Source of the DNA: Yamagishiella unicocca
Lineage: Eukaryota; Chlorophyta; Chlorophyceae; Chlamydomonadales; Volvocaceae
NCBI GenBank assembly: GCA_003116995.1
Contig: BDSL01000111.1
Span: 248,001-312,000 of the forward strand
Length of the DNA: 64,000 nucleotides
Direction: 5' to 3'
The notes under the pieces are model-generated. The model was not told where the DNA came from. It worked only from the letters and a program-made list of their open reading frames with translations, and ran no database searches. Made by a program: the position numbers and the translations under genes. Positions 47,425-57,967 of this stretch are shown here, piece by piece. Every line of letters begins with the position of its first letter. The first letter of the stretch is position 1.

Positions 47425-50400
47425 GATCATATCTCTCGCACGCCTCCTGGGCGCAGGCCGGCGCGAGCTGCTGGCTGACCTCCCCGATACCCAAGCATTT
47501 GTGAACGGTCTAGAGGAACACAGACTTGCGGGACCGGTGAAGGACTTGTTCGTGTAAGTCCCTCAGAGCACGACAAGCAAGCGGCCCCACACGACCCCTT
47601 TGTCCTCTCCCTCACCGACGCTTCCCCGGGCGCACATCGCTCTGGTCCTGCAGGTGGGATGCCCCGTTGGTCGTGGCCCGCGCCCCAGGTCGCCTGGACG
47701 TGATGGGGGGCATAGCGGACTACAGCGGCAGCCTCGTTCTCCAAATGCCTATCCGCGAGGCGGCCCACGTCGTGCTCCAGTTGCAGGATGCAGGTAACGA
47801 TGCCTGAAGGTGGTGGGGGCCCGACGCGTCGACGGCCGAGGCGTGTCAAGACGCAGCAGGGCTCACGACGGAAAGTGACGAGTAATTGTGTAGCGGAGTG
47901 CGACCACAGCTTGGCGTGGCGCGATGCAAACATGGGTGGAGCCATTCGCGCGTCTGCTGCTCCTGCCAGACACCGCCACGTGATGCACGCACAGCTGCGA
48001 CGGCGCACATCACACAACACGCTACTTTGCGCCCCATCCGGTTTGTCCATCCCCGCTCTGCTGGCGGACACATCGGGGCCCCAGCCCCAGCCGGTCTCAC
48101 CCCCGTGGAGCCCCCCCTGCAGGAGCCTCCTCCCCAGCAGATGTGCGGATCATTTCCATGCCAGCGGACGGCGACGAGGGGCACCGCGCGCCGTCCTTCA
48201 GCTGCAGCTCCAGTGACTTGTTCCCGGGGGGCCAGCCGCTGGAGTACGACGCCGCAAGGGCGTACTTCAAGGTGGCTGTGGGGGGTCGGAAAATGGGTTA
48301 GGTGGGGCTGGAGGGCTTATGGGTGCAATGAGCTGCATCGAGGTGCTGACCACAGATGCAGCTTGCCGGGCTGGGCTGCCAGGTTTGTCCTGAACGCTGC
48401 AGCGCTCATCTCGCAGCTTGGCTGGCGCTGTAACGTTTACAAGCGCATCACCGCGTCGCCTTCCACCAGTCGACCCACATCAGCCCGCCATCAAGACGCC
48501 GCCGATTCTGGGCTTTCCCTCCCCAACTCTTGACCGACACCCCCCTCCTCCGCTCCTCCCTGGCCCACCAGGCGTCCCCCACCACCAGCTGGGCTGCCTA
48601 CATCGCCGGCTGCCTCCTGGTGCTGGCTCGGGACGGCCCCGACTCGGCGGCGGTGGCCGCCCGCCTGGCCTCCAGCAGCGTCCGTGTGCTGTTGCAGAGC
48701 AGGGTGCCCGAGGGCAAGGGCGTGTCCTCCAGCGCGGCCGTGGAGGTGGCCACCATGACGGCCCTGGCGGGGGCGCTGGGGGTGGAGTTGGAGGGGCGCC
48801 AGCTGGCCATCCTGTGCCAGCGGGTGGAGAACCTGGTGGTGGGGGCGCCGTGCGGCATCATGGACCAGGTGGGACACCGACCGCGGCATGGGCGTGGGCA
48901 GAGGGCAGGGGGCTTTGAGAGGAAACCCGTAGGTGGCACTGGAAAGGAAACCGATTAGGAAGAGGTTGGTACACTCGTTTGGGTTTGCATGCTTGGTTTC
49001 GGTGTGTGAAACGCCGGAGGCCGAGTTCCGCCCCCGCTGGACGAACCGCAACCAGAACCCCGACCGGTGTAGCAAAAGATGTGCAGAGCCCGTTTTGGGG
49101 TGCAGGGTGCAGGTGCAGGGTGGAGGACTTTGTGCTGTGGCTGACATGCTAGAGCGAGACTGCCCGCGGAGGGCAGGGAGCAGGCCAAAGGTCTTGGCCC
49201 TAAGAAGGCCCCGTTTGCGGTACACAACAGTCCTCAAAATGGACCTCGTTGAGTGATGTACGCAACCGCCAACCCGCGCAAAATGGACCTCGTTGAGTGA
49301 TGTACGCAACCGCCAACCCGCGCAGATGGCCTGCACCCTGGGTCGTCAGGGCTCGCTGCTGGCGCTGCTGTGCCAGCCCGCCGAGGTCCGCGGCACGGTG
49401 GCGCTGCCGGACCACGTCACGGTGTGGGGAATCGACAGCGGCATCCGCCACAGCGTGGGCGGATCTGACTACGGCAGCGTGCGCGTAGGAGCCTTCATGG
49501 GGCTCCGCATCGCCAGCAGCTGCGGCGAGCCGTCGGTGGGTGTAAGGGACCTAATACGGTTGCGAAATCATGAGCGATGCGTAGGAAATTTCACCGGGAC
49601 TAATGTCGGAACCGGTGGATGGAGATGGAGGAAGGACGGAAGAGGACATCAGCCACCGAAGCGCCTTGCTTGGACGAAACGCACCGTGCGATGCTTGAGA
49701 TGCGATTTGCCAGAAGGCGCCCGGCCGCTGAACTGCTTTGCCATCTGCGATGTCCAACTATAGTTCTCCTGCTTGTAGCAGCAGCCGCTTGGATCATTAC
49801 GGCTTCCGCATCCTCACCCATGCCGCCCTTCTGCACGCAACCATGCGCACACAGCATTCCCAACGCCAGCAGTGCGCCTTCCTGGAAATACTGATTGCCC
49901 TTGCTTTCCCTGTAGGACGCCTTGGGGGCGCCGGCCCCCTTCTGGGGGGGCTACCTCGCGCGCCTGAGCCCCAGCCAGCTGGCGCAGCACTTCGCCTCGC
50001 TGCTCCCGCCGTCCATTCGGGGCGCGGACTTCCTGCAGCTCTATACCACACACTACGACACCATCACCAGCGTGGACCCCGACAAGGAGTGAGAGCAGGG
50101 GGCGGGCGGTCTGGGCCTCGTAAAATCCTACGATCCGCGATGCCTGGCACATCGTTCCACCTGATGTTTGACGCGTTCTCTCGTGTGCTCACAAAGCTCC
50201 GACTGCAATGACCACCATGCGGGAGGTGGACCTTCGGGATACGATGTGTGTTCGCCGTGTTCCTCACCGCCTGCCTGCCTGCATCTGTTGCCGGCGCGTC
50301 GGTCCCGTGCCTTTCATGCCCTAGGTACGCCGTGCTGCAGCCTGCGTCACACCCCGTGTACGAGAACTTTCGGGTCAGCGCCTTCCAGCAAGCGCTGCAG

Positions 50401-50970
50401 CTGCCGCCTGGGCCGGCGCAGTTCGAGTGAGTGCCTGGGGGACCCCAGCCCGCAGCCGCTGTAGCTGGCGCGCCTCTCGCGTCAAAGCTACGGCTGTCAC
50501 CTTGCAGTGTTAGGAGCCCTGAATGGCCGGAATATGGCCTTGTAATGTTGCCGAAGTGCCGTAGCCGGGCCCGCGGATCAAACTTCAGTCGCTAACCCAT
50601 GTTCCCCTGTTGGCCTTTTCCGCCCAGGCTTCTGGGCGAGCTTATGTTCCAGAGTCACGCCAGCTACAGCGGCTGTGGGCTGGGGTCGGACGGCACAGAC
50701 ATGCTTGTTGCGCTTGTGAGGGGAGAGATGGAGGCGGCGAGGGCGCAGGGGGGTTCCGGGGGCCCACTGTGGGGCGCCAAGATTACGGGAGGAGGCTGCG
50801 GTGGAACAGTCTGTGTCCTTAGTGAGGCTGGACCAGAGGGTGAGGCGGCTGTGCAACGGGTTGTGGAGGCTTATGCGCGCAAGCGGGGTGTAGACTCGGG
50901 TTCTATCAAGGTGTTTCTAGGCTCCTCGCCGGGTGCGGCGGAGTTGGGCTCCCTTACTATCGCACTTTGA
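47425..50970 (+). CDS. ARA1: L-arabinokinase, GHMP-kinase domain only (5' end unresolved)
   Basis: Eight exons recognised: 47425..47553, 47654..47793, 48141..48271, 48572..48868, 49326..49535, 49916..50088, 50325..50426 and 50628..50970; about 508 residues plus a missing first exon (exon 47425 begins in phase 2). It follows the C-terminal half of plant ARA1 closely: [20 protein letters not shown] (sugar-binding motif distinct from galactokinase), [11 protein letters not shown], the ATP loop [66 protein letters not shown] and the GHMP C-terminal motif [14 protein letters not shown]. It phosphorylates free L-arabinose at C1 in the salvage pathway to UDP-arabinose, a precursor of wall glycoprotein glycans. 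The glycosyltransferase-like N-terminal half of plant ARA1 is absent. Tandem acceptors (CAGCAG) occur at 48135-48140. Confidence 0.88.
49236..49323. repeat. Perfect 44-bp tandem duplication abutting a splice acceptor
   Basis: Two identical 44-bp units (49236..49279 and 49280..49323) beginning AAAATGGACCTCGTTGAGTG and ending CCAACCCGCGC. The second copy runs directly into the AG acceptor at 49324-49325 of the arabinokinase exon, so the branch-site/pyrimidine region is duplicated. Confidence 0.9.
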
Positions 50971-51448
50971 TAGAACGGGTGTGGTATGTAACAGCATGGT
51001 TGATATTAATGGCGCTTTGTATGCACCTGCCACTTGCGTCCGGATAGATCAGCTTAACAACCTCGATGGCATGCGGAACCGTACGCCACACATTCCCCCT
51101 GTGCCCCACCGTCAGAGTTTTATTCATATTCAGATCTTATTTGTAGAGCGCCGTTTTGGCTTGCAGTTCGATCGATGTGGGTTTTGGGTTTCTATGAAAA
51201 GCGTCAGATAAGCTCGGCAATCGCTGTCGTACGGTCTGACCGCTGACGTGTAAACGATTGGATGGCTTAAGAGTGAGCCTGCAAGGCGCGCTTCTTAGCT
51301 ACTTTGCAACACATAAGCACGCCCGAACCGGTGTCGCAGTCTTGAAGCTTCGGTTTCAAGTTGCGCACTCTCAACAACTTTTTGCTTGCCCACGGTCTCT
51401 GTGAGCCCTAGTTCATTTGCACGGCCCTTGTTACAGCGCGCAGTAACA
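50971..51448 (+). other. Arabinokinase 3'UTR and starch synthase promoter
   Basis: TGTAA at 51249-51253, ~280 nt after the arabinokinase stop, is a likely polyadenylation signal. The remaining ~195 bp lead to the starch synthase ATG and show no coding pattern. Confidence 0.55.
51249..51253 (+). terminator. TGTAA polyadenylation signal of the arabinokinase gene
   Basis: The only TGTAA noticed between the arabinokinase stop (50970) and the next start (51449). Confidence 0.6.
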
Positions 51449-54400
51449 ATGCAGTCTTCGCTACCATCCATGGGCACGGGGCGACCAGCAGCTAGGGCTG
51501 GAGCCAACGCGTCAGCGGGGCGCCTGGGCGTTACCCAGAATTCGCCTGTCGGCGTTAGCGGACGATGCAACAGGCGTTCTCGTAAGTTGAAATGGTTGAA
51601 TGGTTTGGCATTGGACTTTCTAAACAGTCGAACGGCTTGACAAACGGAATTGCGCATTTGGGCCGCCCTTTGCCTGCAGACGTTGTTTGTGTGCAAGAGG
51701 GTAGTCGAGGCAGCAACAACATCAGTGACATACATCGCGATCTGCTCGTTGAGGTAGGGGTTTGACGCAATTTGCGCTTCGCTCCGATTTCTGCGATTCA
51801 GCAACCCGACCCGTGCAGATTGAGGAGCGTCGCCGAAACCAAGCGCAGCTCTTGGAGAAGCTGAACAAGCTGGCGGTCGAGACGTCTGCCAAGGCCAACA
51901 CCTCCACCACCGCAGCGCCAGCCGTGGCTGCCCCGGTACCCGTGCCTGTCATGGCTACCGTCTCCACCCGGGCCTCTTCCATGAGTGCCCAGTCTTATTC
52001 TTCGTCAGCACCTACGCGTTTCTCCACTGTCAAGCCTTCCCCGTCAGCTGGTGTTAGCGCTCCCTCCATTCCCATCTTCGAGGTGCGCTTGTCCCTGGCA
52101 AATTCCCAAGGCGAGCCATAAGCCATTAGCTAGGATTAGGATGTCTGCACGTGGGTGGCTCGCATAACACCTACAGGAGGTGGGCTAGCACGGGATCCCT
52201 TAGGGACAGACAGCGTGCAGAACAGGTGGGATGAGGCAAAGCAGTAACCAGCATGCCGAAGCAAGCGCATCGTTACTGCTGCACTTTCACCGTGATTCGC
52301 CTTTGCCACAAACGTGTGTAAATATGTCGACGGGATAGTTTGGAGTGTTGGTCACGCACTAGGTATGGCCCGCCGTCATAGGACATCGAAACCCGCGCCC
52401 ACTGCCCCCTGACTGCTGTCTACTCGCGCTGAATTTTGCGGCCTGCCGGTTAAAAACATATTGAGTTTCTCGCTACCCACCTGTACAGGTTCCGCCGCTG
52501 CCGATGGGGCTGGAGCCGGACATGTACATCGAGCCGGCCGTGCCGCGCGCGGAGGCCATGCCATCGCCCGATGAGGACGAACCGCCTGCGGTCGAGAAGC
52601 CGCCCCCGCTGGCGGGGCCCAACGTCATGAACGTGGTGATGGTCGGCGCCGAGTGCGCGCCCTGGTCCAAGACAGGTGCGCCCGCCGTCGAGAGCAGCTC
52701 TCCCTTACGTGCAAGGCGGTGGCATCGCTCCTCGCGATGCTGAGTGCCTTCTGTACGGCGCGATTTGCTGAACCCTGGTTGCGGATTTGGCTGCACAGGT
52801 GGCCTGGGTGACGTGATGGCGGCACTGCCCAAGGCCATGGCCCGCCGCGGCCACCGCGTCATGGTGGTGGCGCCGCGCTACGAGGACTACCCTAACGCCT
52901 GGGAGACGGGCGTCCGGCGCATTTACAGCGTCTACAACTCGCAGCAGGAGGTAAGGGGCATGGTTGGAAACGCATGCGGTCGGGCGCCTTGGCGCGGCGC
53001 GCCTGGTGCGTGTGGCGCGTGCTTCGCCACCGGAAGCCGGACCTATGTGCCATCGCGCTCACCGGCATACCCTGCTTTGGTTTCCCCTGGAGCAGGTGGG
53101 CTACTTCCACGCATTTGTTGATGGCGTGGACTACATTTTTGTGGACCACTCCTCATTCACAAACTGTGGCAAGAACATTTACGGCGGCGAGCGCGGCGAA
53201 ATCCTCTTCCGTTGCGCTCTGCTCTGCAAGGTTTGTGAACGGCTGACGAAGGAGACAAACCGCGCATGAGGTGTCTGCGCGGTTGGGCGTTGGACACCAA
53301 GGCTACCTCTTGAGTGTCGAGGAACATGTATGGTCGTTCATGGATGATGAGGTGGACGTTCCGCCAGAAGATGATATGAAGGAATTATTCCAATAGCACT
53401 GCGCATCTGTCCACATCATATGAAACTCCGCAACACCCTGTCCTCAGGCTGCGCTGGAGGCCGTGTGGCATGTTCCTTGCGGCGGCATCACGTACGGCGA
53501 CGAGAACCTCTGCTTCATCGCGAACGACTGGCACACGGCTCTTCTGCCGGTGTACCTGCAGGTACTGAAATCCGCAACACAGCGCGGGGGGCTCGCGATG
53601 TGGGTTTTGCGAAGGAGGTTCGGCACCGTAAGGGCCGGTACTGTGCGTTGGGATAGAACAAATTGGGACGCACGCGAGGCTTTCTGGCGCATATACAGAC
53701 ACGAAAGAAATTCCCATTGCAAGGAGGCGCAATTCAAGCGGAACTGCCAACGTGGCGTGGCCATTGCAGCATTACTTGTGCTTGGCTGTAGTTTCATAGA
53801 GTGGTCACGACCTGAAGGCTTGCTTTCGGGGTGCTCTTAACGCATGCATTGGCGGAAACGTGACATTGTTCGATGCTAACCATCCTTTTCCTCCGACGCG
53901 TTCTATCTCTTTTCCTTCAGGCGCACTACCGTGACTACGGCAAGATGACGTACGCTCGCTGCGTGTTCGTGATCCACAACATGGCGCACCAGGGTCGTGG
54001 CCCCTTCGACGAGTCGAGCCTGCTTGAGCTTAGCGACGAGTACCGCGAGCGGATGCGGTTGTACGACCCCGTTGGCGGCGAGCACATGAACGTCATGAAG
54101 GCCGGCCTGGAGTGCGCCCACCGCCTCATAGCCGTGTCTCACGGTTACGCTTGGGAGTGCCAGACGGCGGTAAGCACGTTAACGATGAGGGCCATCAGCC
54201 TCGACCCGCAACCTTGGCGGAAACGTTGAATCTTAAGAGAGGCGATGTGGGTTTTTGGCAAAGGCTGCTGTGTGTCCTCTTACTGTCCGTGCTGCCCAGA
54301 CTGCCCTGAGGCGATTGCGTGGGGACAATGGCACGCCTGCCCTCTTGGAGGAGAAAGATTGGATACTCGTTCACACTGCTGACGGCGATCATCATCCCCA

Positions 54401-56502
54401 GCATCGGTTTCAACTCCTTTTCGTGTCGCTCGCTGTGGGCTGATCGTAGGAAGGCGGTTGGGGCCTGCACGAGGTGCTCAAGGTGAACAACTGGAAGCTG
54501 CGCGGCATTGTCAACGGCATTGACAACCAAGAGTGGAACCCCGCACTGGACGAGTTCTTGACGGTGAGCCCTCACCCGTTTTTTGGATGACTTGCGGGGC
54601 TTATGGCAGCGTCGGAGTTTTTAACCTCGCCAATGCAGCGAGCGCATCCATGCTCTCTGCAACCGCGTGGCTAACAGCTTGCGCATTGTGCTGTGCGTTG
54701 CAGAGCGATGGCTACAGGAACTTCACGATTGACACGATGGTGGAGGGCAAGCGGGCGTGCAAGATGGCGCTGCAGAGGGAGCTGGGCCTCCCGGTGGACC
54801 CCGATGCGCCGATGCTGGGGTTTATTGGCCGCCTGGACTACCAAAAGGGTGTGGACCTCATCCGCGACACGTACGACTACATGATGGGCGAGAAATGCCA
54901 GCTGGTGATGCTCGGAAGCGGCCGACAGGACCTAGAGGAGGCGTTGCGCGACATGGAGAGCAGGTGGGGCGGGAGATAAGCCGAGTACTGCTTGTCGCTT
55001 GGCAGGCGACTGGTTTAGTGCGTGTCGGTACCAGGTTTTGGCGCTTGCTGAAAACGCGAATAATTTGCTTGGTGCTCGGAAGAACTACTGCCATACCGGG
55101 AGATTTTGGCGACATTTCCTAACATTTGCTTTCGGCGTTGAAACTTCAGGAACAAGAACCAGTGCCGTGGCTGGGTTGGCTTCTCCGTGAAGATGGCACA
55201 CCGCATTACCGCGGCTGCTGACATCCTGCTGATGCCGTCGCGTTTCGAGCCGTGCGGCCTAAACCAGCTGTACGCCATGGCATACGGTACCGTGCCCATC
55301 GTGCACGCGGTTGGCGGGCTGCGCGATACCGTGAAGCAGTACAACCCCTTCGAGAACGTGGGCACCGGCTGGTGCTTCGACCGCGCTGAGGTGGGTCTGA
55401 CGAGGGAGCCGCCGACATGTGTGCGTTCATCAATGAATATGAAATCGACCGGCCAAAAAAGGGAACGGAAGCCTGCGCCTGCCCTGACCCAGCGAGCGCA
55501 CTGAGAGGAGACTGCCCAACGCTTACCGGCCCAGCTCCGCACAGCCCAGCGCCGTTACCATACCAGAGCAACGGAGAAGCCGAAGAAGTCCGGCTCTTGA
55601 CCCCACAGCTGTACCGTGGTGGCTCTTTGCCACCAGCATTGATCGCGAAAGCCCACGCAAGCAACGAGCAGGAACCCAAACTCGGAAAGCTCACTCGTTT
55701 TGCTAAGCGTGGACGTACTTACGCACGGAACCGGAGGGTGATAGGTGGGAAGGAAAGGCATAAAGAGTCGATAGAGGAGTAGGGAGGAAGGTGTAACGGG
55801 AAGAGTACAGGCAGGGCATACAGAAGCCTATATGTTACCGGTGGACGCGCCGGACGGAAAAGACTGAGACTTGTGCGCGCACCGCTGGAGCATGCAGCGC
55901 GACGGGGCCCTTACGGCGATCCGTGCGGCGACGGAGGGGACCGCAGTGCTACGAGGTCGCAGCACATGTGATAGACAGGCCAGGCAGGATCCTCAAAAGA
56001 GCCAGCATCCATTGCACGTCGATGCGACGCACACTACCCAGAGTTACAAGGAGTGGGTTCCCCGCATACGCATGTGTTTTAAGTACGCATGTGTGTGCGT
56101 GTGGATCGTGTTCTGCCTACATCAGCCAGCTGCACTGGCGCTTGCCGCCCTGGGCGGCCGGAACCGTGACACGAAAATCGTAATGTTTAATACGCAGGGT
56201 AACGGGTGGGGTACTGAATGTTATCGCTGCTTGCGCGCGACGGCAGCTTCGGATTGGAAAAGAGACGGATGCCGGCGCCTTAACCCTGACCCTCATTTTT
56301 TACCCTCCCCTCCCGTTGTCTTGGTTGCTGTCAACAGGCAAACAAGCTGCGCGAGACCGTCGGAAACGCTCTGCAGACCTACCGCCAGTACCGTGAGTCG
56401 TTCCACGCCATTCAGCGCCGCGGCATGGATCAGGACCTCACTTGGGACAATGCCGCGTCCATTTACGAGGAGGTACTAGTCGCTGCGAAGTACCAGTGGT
56501 GA
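51449..56502 (+). CDS. SS2: Starch synthase II, chloroplast
   Basis: Eleven exons: 51449..51581, 51802..52082, 52489..52675, 52799..52950, 53096..53230, 53448..53561, 53921..54169, 54450..54563, 54704..54963, 55150..55390 and 56338..56502; 676 residues. The first ~45 residues ([20 protein letters not shown]) are a Ser/Arg/Ala-rich transit peptide; then a coiled-coil-prone start ([19 protein letters not shown]) and a Ser/Pro linker. GT5 begins near residue 180. The ADP-glucose-binding motif [20 protein letters not shown] spans the exon 3/4 junction. Further marks are [94 protein letters not shown] and [10 protein letters not shown]. The C-terminus AAKYQW is typical of SSII. It elongates intermediate amylopectin chains from ADP-glucose in the plastid. 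Intron 10 is long (947 bp) and appears empty. Confidence 0.95.
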
Positions 56503-57967
56503 TTCAGAGACGACGTGGAAGTGTGACCTCTTCGTTGCGTCCGAGTGGTCCTGTAGATTCTGTTCCATAAGCGACGCAGATGCTAGAAACTCATATGGGA
56601 AAGGGGTGCCTGGAAAGGATCGAAGTGGGACGTCACCATTGGGTCAGTTACAACGCGCCTGTAAATGTATTGAGGTTGGAGGGATGAAGCTTGCTTGCAA
56701 AGCCATACTCTAGCTCGATGCCCTCTTCGGAGGGACTTCAGAGATTTTTGTTCCTACACTGCGGGGACGTGCGCAGTACGGCGGGTGTTAACTGACACGT
56801 GCGTGTCATCTCCCGGATAAGTGGTTGTTCCCTGCCAGCCTACCCTTTTGGCCGCAAGTATGCAGAGGAAGCTTTTGCAGTTCCATTTTCTTATATACTG
56901 TACGGAGAGTCCACCTATGAGCAGTTCCGCGTTTCGCGCGTGCATTTTGCGAGGGAGCATCTGCTTGTGTGAGTGTGTGGGAGAGTTACCTTTTTTGTAT
57001 TACTGTGAGAAGAAGACGCTTCGCAATTGTCATTTAGATTGCATTCTGGCAAAGGGGGGCATATGCACCCAGCATGTCCAATAGGCGTTTTGTCAACTGT
57101 TTTTCCTTGGCTCTTATTACAAGCGGGAATATACCCTGTCGGCATTTGCGGCGTATCGCAGGGTAGCCGTACTATGCTTTCTCTCTTGTAATTAGCCCAG
57201 TGCACGCGGCCTGTTACAGCTTGCCTCAAACACTTCATCTCACTCGGCGTCCACCACCAAATTACCATTTACCGTACCATACATGGCACATGACTACCTG
57301 GACCGGCATCAGCTGGACCTTCCACTACGGCAAGAAACCGCCAAATGGCAGCCCTTGGGCTTCCAGCATAGCAGCAAAACGAAACGACTTCTCGACACCT
57401 TCGGAAACACTCGAAACGAAAATACATCTCTTCGGCAAAATCACCAGGCTCTGATAACATGCCATTTGCACGACGTGCCCACCACCAAGGACGTAAGCCT
57501 ACATGGATGCCTTGCTGTGCCTACCCGAGCATGCTATAGCCTGCTGCCGCCAACCCCAGCTGCACACATGCCTACACGCCCCTGTTGCAAGGCGACCGCT
57601 GCTTATTCTATTCGCTTCATGCACACACGGACTCGCCCACATAGCGACAAGGAAGCCGCAGTCACGGCAAGCCCAGCTCCGGACACAGCAACCCTCGTCG
57701 GTCAAATGTTGGTACACTCCTCGGCTACGCCCGTCTCCGTGCTTGCTAGTCCTCGTTCCCCTGCCAGGCGTCGCAACGCCCTTTGCCAACACGAGTCGAA
57801 TGAAACGGCCGCGCCTGAACCAAAATAGGTCGCTTTCTTCCTTTTCACTGCAGAGGATTCTTTCCGACTGCTCCGGCTGCCCCGGCCATCGTCGCAACAT
57901 AGCAAGCCAAGGATGCAAGAAGGCTACGGGCCGCCCAACATCCCATCACTCCATCCCTGCGCATCCC
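56503..57967. other. Convergent gap between starch synthase II and SLP1
   Basis: Holds the 3'UTRs of both neighbours. TGTAA at 56660-56664 serves starch synthase. On the minus strand the nearest TGTAA pentamers I found lie near 57117 and 57212, which would give SLP1 a ~0.75-kb 3'UTR. Open frames here resemble no protein. Confidence 0.5.
56660..56664 (+). terminator. TGTAA polyadenylation signal of starch synthase II
   Basis: TGTAA 158 nt after the stop codon, the usual distance for volvocine genes. Confidence 0.7.

Noticed and set aside
47425..50970. Galactokinase or galacturonokinase
   Set aside because: The sugar-binding motif is [14 protein letters not shown] rather than the galactokinase GRVNLIGEHTDY type, and the rest follows plant arabinokinase.
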